Assembly: GCA_026315105.1 (NCBI GenBank)
Contig: CM048745.1
Location: forward strand, 286,359,747-286,423,746
Length of the DNA: 64,000 nt
Source of the DNA: Locusta migratoria
Lineage: Eukaryota > Arthropoda > Insecta > Orthoptera > Acrididae
Direction: 5' to 3'
Below are positions 1-10,433 of the stretch, piece after piece (the stretch's first letter is position 1; the number at the start of each line of letters is the position of its first letter). The notes below the pieces were generated by a model that made no database searches, was not told where the DNA came from, and worked only from the letters and a program-made list of their open reading frames with translations. The translations under genes and the position numbers were made by a program.

Positions 1-54
<54 letters not shown>
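1..54. repeat. (AT)n microsatellite at the left edge
   Basis: An uninterrupted AT dinucleotide run starts the window, so its true length is unknown. It directly abuts a foldback element, and a second short AT tract follows that element near 200, so the foldback sits inside an AT-rich target. Confidence 0.97.
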
Positions 55-58
<4 letters not shown>

Positions 59-202
59 ATCTCGCCATCCCGTCAAAAAATCGGATATAAAATAAGAAGC
101 ACAACACTGCACCCACTTAAGTACTTTTTATATGGTGACTGGATACAGTGCTGCGCTTCTTATTTTATATCCGATTTTTAGACGGGATGACCAGATTATA
201 AT
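51..202. mobile_element. Foldback / MITE-like palindromic element
   Basis: Two arms of about 55 bp face each other: roughly 54-109 and 146-200. The arm 66-109 and the arm 146-189 are reverse complements with only a few mismatches (both contain 'cggatataaaataagaag' or its complement). The 36-bp centre does not pair. There is no coding capacity. The AT-rich flanks would fit insertion at TA, as for Tc1/mariner-type MITEs, but a target duplication cannot be told apart from the microsatellite. Confidence 0.75.
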
Positions 203-356
203 ATATATATGTATGACCGGATGATGGTGACATAGTGCACCGAAACCGATCGTCACTTGGTGAGTTGGTAGTTTGCGATCTTGGCTTATCATTTGGAAAC
301 TATAAAACGAATTGATTGCCTCCACACCAGACAATGTCAGGTAATCTAAACTGCGT

Positions 357-930
357 TTGATTAAATTAGTGAATAGAAGACGTGAGAAACAACGACAAAC
401 CATCAATGACGCTACGTCCGAAGTAAGAACATCTGCAGAAAATGTGAACTCGTCTCCTACCAGCTCCAAGCAAAAAATTAGTGAGGTGACTGGTTCATAC
501 TACAGTGATGAATCTCGGTTTCTGACAGATCCTGCACTTCTCAAAAAGTGTGTAAATCGCAAAAGCCAGAATCCCAATGAATATCTAAATTCACCCATAT
601 GGAAACGATGCCCTGAAACCACATTTGCATCTGCTACATTTGTCAGAATTGCAACATATGATGCAGTTCTTATATTTGGGAACGTCGGGAGAATGAAAGT
701 ATTAGAAAGAATGGGCATGGAAATTTTCTCAAGATATTTTGAGAAAAATATATTTACAGCGTGACTCTGCAGCTGAAAAGTCAGTTGAAGACCTGGTAAA
801 GGAAGGAAGACAAACAACTAGAAACCAGAAGCCTTGAAGGGAAATACGACCTGGAGGACAAATGTGGTGCCGTTTCAAGAAGTGAAATAAGGAAAAAATT
901 AAAGGTTGAACTTTAAATTGCGTTTCCTGA
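357..930 (+). pseudogene. Mutator-like transposase, C-terminal remnant
   Basis: The reading frame at 357-764 contains the stretch QNPNEYLNSPIWKRCPETTF followed by IATYDAVLIF and VLERMG. I recognise this as the C-terminal end of the arthropod 'Mutator-like transposase' domain, in which an N-x-N-E-x-x-(N/H)-S-x-(I/V)-W-x-x-(C/I)-P-K signature precedes a conserved block. The N-terminal two thirds and the DDE residues are absent. A frame change near 760 leads into a short lysine- and arginine-rich tail before stops. It is a dead fragment with no terminal repeats in view. The family name is from memory of the motif; a decayed transposase is nearly certain, the superfamily less so. Confidence 0.55.
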
Positions 931-2235
931 AAAGTTTGTTTCTCTAAAGTCTACGTACCTTTTCCTCAGTTTCAGCGAATTCTAGAATTATGAAATTTTT
1001 TACACGTATGTAAACGGAATAAATGTTACTAACAATAAAATTCTTCCGGGTATGAGACCGCGTCGTCATTTTATAAACTCTACCGACGTTTCGGCCACTG
1101 TTGCAGGCGGCCTTCATCAGGGTCTGTGTCTGACTGATAGTGACAGCCGCGGAAACCTACGTTTGCATCTAATAAATGTTGTTTCAAGAGAAAATTTTGA
1201 AATTGTGATTGCAATTTGACATATGGGGCTAAGTACTTCGAATTTAGCATGAATTTAATATTGAACTTGCAGAATTATAATTAAGAATTATGAAAATTCT
1301 CCTATTGGACCTATTCCTAAAACCTCATGAGGAAAGCTTACAATACAGAGAGAGATGAAACTGAGAAATTTTTGTAGAAATCTATTGAATATTTTCTGAG
1401 AAAAACGAACATACATTAATTTTTTAAAATAAAACTTCTTATATCATTCGAAAACAAATTTAATATATATAATCAAAGAATTTTATATGTAAATGTGATA
1501 CTTTCACGTAAAGCGTGGTACACAATTTCATTGCCATACCTCCAAAACTGTGAATTTGGTGCATTTTCGAAATAGTGTGTGATGTTTAGCAACATCTCGC
1601 TTAAATGATTTTCCCCCCATTTGACTGTATTTAGTCACAATCCGGATTTCGGCTGTAGACCCATTTAAGGGTATACTGTAAAGGGACTTTATATTAAGTT
1701 TATGACAAATTTATATAAGTATAGATACAGAAAATTTCATGAAATTAGATACAGTATTTCCTATTTTACTTAGATTAGTTACAATAAGTGGTAGATGTAG
1801 GTAGCCAAATCGTCATGATTGAGAGTAGGATGTGAATCGTTAATACGTGGAAGATATTGATATAGAATTCAAGTTGTAGAGTACTTACGTAACATTCTAC
1901 CAACTTTTAACTAATTTGCGTGGCGGCATATAATAAAAAATAAACAGTTTTGGTCCCATAGGTTTACAAACATTTGTACATCTATTTGCTACGGAGATAT
2001 CCAAAGTCACACCCTAGTGCAGAGGTTGGCAAGTAATCTCAGATGGAGTCCGGATACTTTTGAAAATTTTTATCTTGGTCCAGATGTAAAACGTCATGTT
2101 CCTTATTAATTGCTGATTTTAAATTTCCCTCACAAAATAATATGAGATACAACTCAGAGGCATATTTGTATTCAAAAATCCAGAAAAAAATAATATTCTT
2201 TAATGATTTTCAATTTTCACTCTCAAAATAATATG
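931..2235. other. Non-coding stretch, mostly unassigned
   Basis: This is AT-rich sequence with no credible gene. At about 1072-1135 there is a 'gacgtttcggcca ... ccttcatcagggtc' motif, a tail type that recurs beside Penelope-like and other retroelement 3' ends. At 2107-2230 a short imperfect duplication repeats the 'cacaaaataatatga(g/a)atac' motif. Nothing else is recognised. Confidence 0.4.
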
Positions 2236-2965
2236 AAATACAGTGATTTGATTTGATTTGATTTTTCCAGGGAAGCCAAAACAGTCTTGGTATAACCCGC
2301 CACTTCCCGCACCGAAACTAAGTTTATTGTGCGGTATTGCTCTCTGTTTATCTAGTAAAGCCAACCAATGCCCTTGAGCAGAGCAAGGAGTCCCTTTACC
2401 AGTTCTTTATGAGACACAATTTCTTCGGGTCTAGTTGTCCCAAATGTTCTGTGCCTTTTCCTCTCCAATGCAATGCATTCCAAGATTAGATGTGATGCAG
2501 TTTCATCACCATCATCACAGATCCTACATTTAGGGTCCTCTTCTGTTATTCCCATTGTATGTAGGTGGTTTTTGAAATTCCCATGGCCTGTCAGCAATCC
2601 AACCATGAGTCTAATCTTTTTCCTGTTCAGGCCCAGGATTGGAGAGCTTCTTTTAAAACATGGCTTTGGCATCATTACCTTGCCATGTTTTTGTTGGTAG
2701 ACTTTGGTCCAATATTCTACGTGCTGTCTTCTGAGCCAGTTACGTAGCTCCAATTTGATCATTGCCTTGGTGATTGTCAGGACATGTTCCGGTCCAATAA
2801 ATGGAGTCTCTGCCCCCATCCTGGATAATCTGTCGGCATGTTCGTTGCCACTGATCCCCGAGTGGCCAGGGACCCACAATAGGTTTACTCTATTGCTTTC
2901 CCCTAGCTCCACCAGAACCCTGTGACATTCTGCAACAATTTTAGACCTTGTTGCACCATAAAATA
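2236..2965 (-). pseudogene. Non-LTR retrotransposon 3' fragment: RNase H end and C-terminal tail
   Basis: On the minus strand the frame from about 2965 to 2352 reads LLWVPGHSGISGNEHADRLS. This is the last block of a retrotransposon RNase H, with the final conserved Asp in 'EHADRLS'. It is followed by the typical downstream region and a zinc-binding-like C-x2-C ... H-x4-C segment (CRICDDGDETASHLILEC). Such an RNase H followed by a CCHC-like tail is seen in I, LOA and Jockey-group LINEs. The frame is open at both ends of the homology, but the RT and endonuclease are missing, so the copy is 5'-truncated. The 3' end carries a (CAAAT)n-type tail, visible on the plus strand as the gatttgatttg run at about 2236-2262. 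Confidence 0.8.
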
Positions 2966-3053
2966 AATAACCGGTCCAGTGAATGTCTGAACACTAGCGG
3001 TTCAATAACACAAAACACAGGTCCAATAAAAGTGAATGCATTTTACTTTACAA

Positions 3054-3081
3054 CTAGTTGACCCGTGCGAATTATTCGCAC
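3054..3081 (-). other. Helitron 3' terminal hairpin and CTAG end
   Basis: Read on the minus strand, a perfect 7-bp hairpin with a 3-base loop is followed by 11 nt ending in CTAG, and the next host base is T. This arrangement is the structural signature that terminates rolling-circle transposition in Helitrons. The same tail, in slightly different form, appears at 51880-51905 and 52076-52106. Confidence 0.85.
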
Positions 3082-3295
3082 TGTATCCTGATCAGACACA
3101 GATAGATAAGATAGTAATGGAGAAAAGACAGAGTAAGTACATAAGTATAAAAGATAATAAACTTTGAATAGTAGTAACAAATATTACTCTCATTGTAAGA
3201 AAATTTATATAATACAATATGAGTAATTGTGCAACATATAAAAAACAGATATTGACTTTTTCATGTTTATTTTATTTTTTGAAATCTTGTTTGTT

Positions 3296-4170
3296 TTATT
3301 AAACGTCTTTGAAAACAATGTTAGTAGTTATAATGTGGTCATCGTTTACTTTTCGGCTGTATGTGTCTTTGGCACAAACATAAATATCACTGAATGAGCG
3401 AACTTGTCAAAAAGCCATGAAAAGCCACGCAAAAAAACACTTTCTGGTAATCCTGTCCTTTGAAGTGTCTGGCCTTGTGCTTTATTATGGTCATAGCGAA
3501 GGCTACTTTTATTGGGGATTTTCTTATCATTTAAAAAGGCATGGTTGAATCACAAGGTGTGAGGTTAATGCGGGATATTAGCACAGCTATATCGCAGTCA
3601 GTGAATTTAGCAGTGATGATGTACTCGGCTAACTGAGACACCCTACTCTTGAACCATTACTCAATCCTTCATTAGCATTAAGATTTCTAATTATCATAAT
3701 TATAGCATTTTTCTTTAAAAGCAATTGATGAGGTGGTAAACCGGACGAATTTAAAGAGAGCAAGAATTCTACGGGGTACAACTGAACGTCGTTTGTTACT
3801 TCAAGTTGGACAGAATCAGAACTGAGTAAAGCTTTGCCTCTCCAGGTAACAAATTGGAAACGACAAATTCATTGATTGCAGTGCAATCGTCATTTGTTCG
3901 ATATAATATCGCCGTTGAATACAATTGCGAAACATTTTGTTCCTTGATTTCGTTGGCATTTAATACGGTGGTAATGAAACTATTTTCAATTACAGTAACA
4001 ATTTTTAGGAATTTTGATCGCTTTATTGAAGTAATCTCTTTTAATTTCTAAACACCGTTACCAAATTTAAGTAACCATTCAGCAAAACCAGGATCACCAT
4101 TAGCCCTCATGTTCTGAGTCAAATTACGAATTTTAACGTTAGACCATAAGGGTGATCGTTTAACAGTAGT
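3296..4170 (-). pseudogene. Helitron PIF1-type helicase, C-terminal remnant
   Basis: Translation of the minus strand in changing frames gives recognisable C-terminal blocks of a Helitron Rep/helicase. There is an upstream 'FAEWLLKFGNG' block, an 'AIN..V...LLPGE' block, a 'CDIAVLISRINLTPCDSTMPF' type stretch, then 'NKAQGQTLQRTGLP' (the conserved NKxQGQT helicase motif near 3455-3500), and finally a run related to 'HGQLYVAxSRV'. The stops at about 3298 would be the natural end of the protein. There are many in-frame stops and frameshifts, so it is long dead. The Rep (HUH) nickase and helicase motifs I-IV are not present. Confidence 0.75.
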
Positions 4171-4340
4171 TCTTTTTTTCAAAATAAAGTTTTATGTGAA
4201 AGCAAATACTTTAGACTATCTGTATATTTGTCGTAATTAGTGGAAAACCTTGAAAATGACACCTCAATCATTAATTTTACATAACTATACGGGAGATATG
4301 GCGTACCCACAAAAAAACACAGATGAGAAATAATATTTAT

Positions 4341-4490
4341 GATTCTGTAACTCCTTGCTAAAATTAATTCTACGTTGAATACAACATAATAGATTGTTTC
4401 ATAATAAATACAGTTTTAACGATGAATAAACGCAAAGCATGAAGACCGTTTTCAGGAATCACTTAATAACTAACCGGACAAGTTGCAGTA

Positions 4491-4552
<62 letters not shown>

Positions 4553-4969
4553 GTGTATCTCTTTACAAACTGACCACACATTGAAATAATACTTAACGAG
4601 TACACAATTTCGTTATGTCTTATGCAGTGATTTCAACTATTAACGCTGAAAAGACAATTGTAGTGTTCTGGATCTATGAAAATAGTGACGATTTTTTATT
4701 GTTAGGTTGGTAACTCCGTACATGTATGTCGTCTTGCTCTTTTGAGCTTTGCGTCCTCTTAAAATAAGTTATTATCGAGTGATTACTTCAATAAATACGT
4801 AACAGTGAAGTTTTTTTCACTTGTGTTTGTTCTATAATTCACAGGAAACGAAAAATGCTTCCGTTCCATACGGTAGGTGAGCTATACGTCTATCCAGAAC
4901 TACTTTTTCTATAACATTTCTTTTAATGAATTAGTTGCACTGCTGTAGAAGTTATTTCTTGTATTCAGT
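4341..4969. other. Unassigned, with a 55-base poly(A) run
   Basis: There is no gene. A pure A run occupies 4494-4548. It could be a retrotransposon tail, but no element body is recognised immediately upstream on the plus strand. The rest is AT-rich unique-looking sequence. Confidence 0.5.
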
Positions 4970-4974
4970 TATAC

Positions 4975-5700
4975 AGGGTGAATCACGTAATACTTGCACC
5001 GCAAATATTGCGGAAACGGAAAGTTCGATTGATGTGCGGTTTTCACAGAATGGATTGGTAGTCAGAGGCTCGTATTTTTAGCCAACAAACTGGTTGTAAT
5101 ATTACTTACAAAGTGTATTTTTTATGCAAACATACAGTTTTTTAAAGAGAACAATGGTTGTTTCTATCATGCACTGGAATTTTTGACACCAGCTGTCGGT
5201 TTTGAGATCTCTCAAATAGCAGCTTTGGGGATGGAGGGAGTTCGCAGATTTTATTTTTCTTTTTTCTCGTCAAGGTTTCGCGTATCTACAACGGTTGGAG
5301 AACACTGGGTCAGAGTGTTGTACAGACCCCACGAAGGCAGCGAGCTATCAACAAGGCACTTTGGTAGTGGCTCCGTAATGGTGTTCGCTATCTCACGGTC
5401 CTTTGGTTCAACTGAACTGAACATTGACTCGAAACGGCTTGTTCGGCTACTTGGAGACTATGTGCAGCCATTCAAGTATTACATCACTCCAAACGACGGT
5501 GGAATTTCAATGGCTGGCAATGCTCCATGTTACTGAGCTGTAGAGACAGGATGGTTCAGTAGCCCAGCAGGGGTCTAGCAACGATTTGTCGACGTCGCGC
5601 CACTTCGAGTACACAGCTCGCCGGCGAAAGGAGTTGCAGCAATGTATTAGGAGGTACCTAAAACCATTTGTTACCTGAACTTATACGTGTTGCGAATTAC
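4975..5700 (+). pseudogene. Tc1/mariner-type transposase, very degenerate
   Basis: The sequence 'tacagggtgaatcac' near 4973 resembles the outer end of a DNA transposon. Inside, the frame at 5183-5536 reads a TxxEHWVRVLYRP-like block, then FGSGSVMVF. These match the central catalytic domain of Tc1-family transposases (the region after the first Asp, usually G-x-G-S-V-M-V-W). The second Asp block is decayed: 'GNAPCY' stands where D-N-A-R-P-H is expected, so a catalytic Asp is lost, and stops follow. No matching right terminal repeat was found before the LINE at 5797. Confidence 0.6.
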
Positions 5701-5796
5701 AGAACTTCTGTCAGTAGGGTTCGGTGAATGATGTCGGAACAGTCGATCGGGCAACACAGGTGGATCACAACTCTGCATCTGCGTAGCGGCCGGTGT

Positions 5797-6721
5797 TGAC
5801 ATCTACATCTACATCTACATGGGGTACTCTGCAAATCACATTTAAGTGCCTGACAGAGGGTTCATCGAAGCACCGTTATACTATTTACCTTCCATTCCAT
5901 TCTCTAACAGCGCGCGGGAAGAAAGAACACCTGAATCTCTCCGTTGGAGCTCTGATTTCTCGTATTTTATTCTGATGACCATTTCTACCTTCGTAGGTAG
6001 CAGTTAATAATATATTCTCGCATTCGGAGGAGAATGTTCGGGATTGGATCACGCCGCAGTGATAACCGCCGTTGTTGTAATGCTTCCCATCCCACATCCT
6101 GTATCATTTCCGTAACGCTGTATCGTCACAATACAAACCGAGCTGCCCTTCTTTGTACTCTTTCGACGTCATCCGTCAAACCCACCTGATAAGGACCCCA
6201 CACTGGGTTGCAATACTAAAAAAAAAAAAAAAAAAAAAAAAAAGGACGGACAAGCGCAGTGTATGCAGTTTCTTTAGTAGTTCTGTTGCATCTTTTAAGG
6301 GTTCTGCCAGCAAAACGCATTCTCTGGTTCGCCTTTCCCACGACATTATCTACGTTTTCTTTCCAGTTTAAGTCTGAAGTAATAGTAATTCCTAGGTATT
6401 TTTTTGAGTTTACGGCTCTCAATTTTCATTGATTTATCTTGTAAACAAATGTTCAAATGTTTGTATAGTCTATGGGACTTAACTACGGGGTCATCAGTCC
6501 CTATTACAAACTACTTATGAACTAACTAAGACTAAGGACGGCACAAATATCCATGCCCGAGGGGGAATTCGAGCCCCTGACCGCAGTGGCCGTGCAGACC
6601 GTGACTGGAGCGCCTCAGTCCCCTCGGCCACCGCGGCCGGCTCTTGTAAACAAAGTTTAACGGATTGCTTTTCGTACTCATGTGGACGACTTCACACTTC
6701 TCATTATTTAGAGTCAATTGC
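5797..6721 (-). pseudogene. CR1-like LINE, 3' half (RT thumb region and 3' UTR)
   Basis: Minus-strand fragments such as KYLGITITSDLNWKENVDNV and 'MTLNNEKCEVVHMSTKSNPL' belong to the RT palm/thumb region of CR1-like LINEs. They are followed by the conserved 3' region that ends in ATGTAG-type hexamers. A run of about 27 A (6217-6243) looks like expansion of a short A run present in the sister copy at 61300. A SINE has inserted at 6450-6641. It is non-functional. Confidence 0.8.
6450..6641 (-). mobile_element. SINE-A (tRNA Leu/Ser-like head), with 13-bp TSD
   Basis: Read on the minus strand, the element starts with ccggccgcggtggccgagg (A-box-like), has the B-box-like ggctcgaattcc, and ends with acaaacatttgaacat. 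It is flanked by the perfect direct repeat tcttgtaaacaaa at 6437-6449 and 6642-6654, so it is a complete insertion by target-primed reverse transcription. The host is the CR1-like LINE. Confidence 0.93.
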
Positions 6722-7354
6722 CAATTTTTACACCAATTATTTACAGACCAATGGAAAAACTTGTAGAATCTGACCTGGGGGAAGATCGCTTTGGATTTAG
6801 GAGAAATGTAGGAACACAGGAGCCAATACTCACATTACGACATATCTTGGAAGATAGGCTAAGGAAAGGGAAACTTACATTTTTAGCGTTTGTCGTTTTG
6901 GAGAAAGCTTTTTACAATGTTGACTGGAATACACTCTTTCAAATTCTGAAGGTAGCAGGGGTAAAATATAGGGAGCGAAGAGTTATATTCAACCTATACA
7001 AAACAGCGGTTAATAGAGTCGAAGGGCAAGAAAGGGACGCAGAGGTTGGGAAGGGAGTAAGACAGGGTTGTAGCCTTTCCACGATGTTGTTCAATCTGTA
7101 CATTGAGCAGGCAGTGAAGGAATGGAAAGAGAAATTTGGAGAGGGCATTAAAGTACAGGGAGAAGAAATAAAACAGTGCGGTTTGCCAATGACATAGTAA
7201 TTCTGTCAGAGACCGCAAAAGATCTGGAAGAGCAATTAAACGGAATGGACAATGTCTTGAAAGGAAGATATAAGATGAACATTAACCAGAGTAAAACGAA
7301 GGTAATGGAATGCAATGTCAGAAAATCAGGCAATGCTGAAGGGATTAGATTACC
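6722..7354 (+). pseudogene. RTE reverse transcriptase, plus-strand piece 1
   Basis: The translation at 6740-7197 carries RT blocks LGEDRFGFRR, 'FVVLEKAFYNVDWNTLF' (the first catalytic Asp, normally in FVDLEKAFDNVDW, is lost) and 'GVRQGCSLSTMLFNLYIE'. A frameshift near 7180 leads to 'RFANDIVILSE', in which the catalytic FADD is changed to FAND. The protein is therefore inactive as well as truncated. Confidence 0.88.
7346..7354 (+). repeat. Left target-site duplication of the minus RTE (tagattacc)
   Basis: The nonamer tagattacc occurs here and again at 13640-13648. It brackets the complete minus-strand RTE with its own nested transposon. Confidence 0.85.
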
Positions 7355-7371
7355 TGTTGTTGTTAAGGTCT

Positions 7372-8427
7372 TCAGTCCGGAGACTGGTTTGATGCAGCTC
7401 TCCACCCTACTCTATCCTGAGCAAGCCTTTTCATCTCCTCATAAGAACGGCAACCCACATCCACTTGAATCTGTTTACTATACGCATCTCTTGGTCTCCC
7501 TCTGCGATTTTTACCCCACACACTCCCCTCCAATGCTAAATTTACGATTCCCCTATGTCTAAGAATGTGTCCTACCAAGCGATCCCTTCTTTTTGTCAGG
7601 GTATGCCAAAAATTCCTTTTCTCACCAATTCTGTTCAGTACCTCTTCATTAGTTATACGATCTACCCACCTAATCTTCAGCATTCTTCTGTAGCACCACA
7701 TTTCAAAAGCCTCTATTCTCTTCCTGTCCACACTGCTTATCGTCCATGTTTCACTCCCGTACAAGGCAACACTCCACACAAATGCCTTCAGAAAAGACTT
7801 CCTTACCCTTAAATTAATATTCGATGTTAGCAAATTTCTCTTTTTCAAAAATGCTTTTCTTCCCATTGCCATTCTGCATTTTATATCCTCTGTACTGCGA
7901 CCATTGCATGTTATTTTACTACCCAAGTAACAAAACTCATCTACCACCTTCATTGTTTCGTTACCTAATCTAATTCCTTCAGCATCGCCTGATTTTCTAA
8001 GACCACATTCCATTATTTTTGTTTTACTCTTGTTAATGTTCATTTTATACGCTCTCTTCAACACACTGTCCATTCCATTCAACTGCTCCTCCTGGCTCTT
8101 TGCTGTCTCTGACAGAATTACAATGTCATCAGCAAAACGCAATGTTTTTATTTCTTCCCCCTGAACTTTAATCCCTATTCCAAATTTTTCCTTGCTTTCC
8201 TTCACCGCCTGCTCGATATACAAATTGAATAACATCGGAGAAAGGCTACAACCCTGACTTACTCCCTTCCCAACTGATGCTTTCCTTTCATGCCCTTCGA
8301 GTCTAATAACTGCGGTCTGGCTTTTGTACAAGTTGTAAATACCTCTCCTTTCCCTGTATTTTACCCCTACTGACTTCAGAATTTGAAAGAGTGTATTCCA
8401 GTCAACATTGTCAAAAGCTTTCTCCAA
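7372..8427 (-). pseudogene. RTE catalytic RT palm, thumb and C-terminal region
   Basis: This frame carries 'EKAFDNVDWNTLFQIL', 'GVSQGCSLSPMLFNLYIE', 'RFADDIVILSE' (intact FADD catalytic box), 'CYLGSKIT', 'KAFVWSVALYGSETWT' and the family-specific tail ending in 'RAASNQSPD' and a stop. There is no RNase H, as expected for RTE. About 350 residues are open with no internal stop. Near-identical 3' segments are at 50793-51482 (plus) and 53453-54545 (minus). Confidence 0.92.
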
Positions 8428-8438
8428 ATCTACAAAAG

Positions 8439-9434
8439 CTAAAATTTAGGTTTGCCTTTCCTTAATCTATCTTCTAATATAAGACGTAAAGTGAGTATTG
8501 CCTCCCGGGTTCCCATGTTCCTCCTGAATCCATACTGATCTTCCCCGAGGTCAGCTTCTACCAGCTTTTCCATTCTCATATAGATAATTCGTGTTAAAAT
8601 TTTGCAACCATGACTTATCAAACTGATGGTTCTGTAATTTTCACATCTGTCTGCACCTGATTTCTTTGGAATGGGGATTATTACATTTTTCTTAAAGTCT
8701 GTGGGCATTTCGCCTGTCTCATACATCCTACACACAAGTTCAAATAGTCTTATCATGGCTGGCTCTCCCAGAGACTTTAGTAGCTCTGAGGGTATGTCAT
8801 CTACTCCTGGGGCCTTGTTCCGACCTAGGTCTTTCAAGGCTCTGTCAAATTCATCTCTGAGTATAGTATCTCCTATTTCATCTTGATGTACTTCCTCTTC
8901 CCTTCCTACAACATCGTCTCTAAGTTCATTTCCTTTGTAGAGCTGCTCTATGTACTCTTTCCACCTTTCAGCTTTCCCTTCTTTGCTGAGAACTGGTTTC
9001 CCATCTGAGTTCTTGATTTTCGTAGAGTTGCTTTTCTTGTCCCCAAATGTCTCTTTTATTTTCCTGTAGGCGGTGTCTACTTTTTCCCTTGTTATACATT
9101 CTTCTACAGATTTGCATTTGGCTTCTAGCCACTCTTGCTTAGCCATTTTGCACTTCCTATCAATCTGATTTTTTAGTCGCCTGTACTCCATTTTACCTGT
9201 TTCATTTACTGCATTTTTATATTTTCTCCTTTCGTCAATTAAATTTAGTATTTCCTGTGATATCCAAGGATTTTTTGTAGGTCTTGCCTTTCTACCTATT
9301 TTGTCCTCTGCTGCCTTCACTATTTCATCTCTCAATGCTACCCATTCCTCTTCTACTGTTTTATTTCCCCCTGTTTCTGTCAATTCTTGCCTAAATCTCC
9401 CTCTGAAGTTCTCCAGAACTTCACGTTCCTTCAA
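8439..9434 (-). pseudogene. RTE linker and N-terminal RT domain
   Basis: This frame continues the endonuclease ORF after the indel. It contains a basic, coiled-coil-like linker (INDERRKYKNAV..., KCKMAKQEWLEAKCK) and then early RT blocks: 'LGRNKAPGVDDIPSELLKSL', 'KNVIIPIPKKSGADRCENYR' and 'LGEDQYGFRRNMGTREAI'. It stops at 'RKGKPKF' just upstream of the palm, where a single small indel next to an A/T run shifts the frame into the 8427-7372 segment. The residues match the plus-strand relatives at 6722 and 53453. Confidence 0.9.
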
Positions 9435-9462
9435 TTTATCTAGGTCCCATCTCCTTATTTTC

Positions 9463-10340
9463 CTACCTTTCTGCAGTTTTTTTCAGATTCAGCCTACAGT
9501 TCATGACTAACAAGTTATGGTCAGAGTCTATAACTGCCCCTGGGTATGTCTTGCAGTTTATAACCTGGTTCCCGAATCTATGTCTTACCATTATAAAATC
9601 TATCTGATACCTTCCGGTGTCTCCTGGTCTCTTCCACATATACAACCTTCTTTTGTGATCCTTAAACCACGTGTTTGTTACGATTAAATCATGTTCCGTG
9701 CAAAATTCTACCAGGCGACTTCCTTTTTCATTCCTCCTGCCCAGCCCATATTTACCCACTATTTTTCCTTCTCTTCCTTTTCCTACTACCGAATTCCAGT
9801 CTCCCATCACAATTAAGTTTTCCTCTCCCTTAACTGTCTGAATAATTTCCTTTAGCTCCTCATATATTTCTTCGATCTCCTCATCATCGGCAGAGCTAGT
9901 TGGCATATAAACCTGTACTACTGTTGTCGGTGTTGGCTTCGTATCTATCTTGACAATGATAATGCGATCACTGTGCTGCTCATAGTAGTTTACCCGCATT
10001 CCTATTTTCTTATTCATTATCAGCCCTACCCCTGTGATACCCCCAACTGATTTTGTATTTATAATCCTGTAATCACCTGACCAGAAATCCTGTTCATCCT
10101 GCCACCGAACTTCACTAATACCCACTATATCTAACTTCAATCTATCCATTTCCCTTTTTAAATTTTCTAATTTTCCTACCCGATTAAGGGATCTAACATT
10201 CCACGCTCCGATCCGTAGAATGCCAGAATTGTCTTTCCTGATGACGACATCCTCCTGAGTAGTCCCCGCCCGGAGATCCGAATGGGGGACTATTTTACCT
10301 CCGGAATATTTTACCCGAGAGGATGCCATCATCATATTTC
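9463..10340 (-). pseudogene. RTE endonuclease domain (APE-like, CFDP2-like)
   Basis: The minus-strand frame starts near 10335 with MMMASSRVKYSGGKIVPHS and then shows the APE endonuclease blocks. These are GAWNVRSLNR (metal-binding Asn), GISEVRW (catalytic Glu), 'VVQVYMPTSSADDEE', VMGDWNSVVG (GDxN), 'YQIDFIM' and 'DSDHNLLV' (catalytic SDH). This is the nicking enzyme for target-primed reverse transcription; similar frames are often annotated 'craniofacial development protein 2-like'. All catalytic motifs are intact. The frame is lost near 9465-9480 at a T-rich run (poly-A on the coding strand), apparently a small indel, just before the linker to RT. The open frame upstream of 10373 is nested-transposon sequence and not part of the protein. 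Confidence 0.9.
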
Positions 10341-10373
10341 CATACAGTAGAGCTGCATGTCCTCGGGAAAAGT

Positions 10374-10433
10374 GGGGTTGGAACACTTGCGCGGAGTGAC
10401 ACTTGCGCGGAGTGACACTTGCGCGGAACCCGG
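10374..10433 (+). repeat. Left-end iteron cluster (3 x 16-bp unit)
   Basis: Three direct copies of (gtg/ga)acacttgcgcgga occur with a 16-bp period. By position they resemble transposase-binding iterons. The complement cluster lies at 13276-13353. Confidence 0.85.

Larger units (their letters stand above)
3054..4340 (-). mobile_element. Helitron 3' portion (helicase end plus 3' terminus), minus strand
   Basis: The segment has three linked Helitron hallmarks. First, decayed helicase coding sequence lies at 3296-4170. Second, a 7-bp stem and 3-nt loop (gtgcgaa-tta-ttcgcac, 3065-3081) sits 11 nt from the end. Third, the element ends in CTAG followed by T (minus strand, terminus at 3054), the expected CTRR/T junction. 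The part at about 4190-4340 is shared, in opposite orientation, with 49600-49790, and the tail at 3060-3300 is shared with 51600-51905. The 5' TC end is not identified. Confidence 0.8.
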
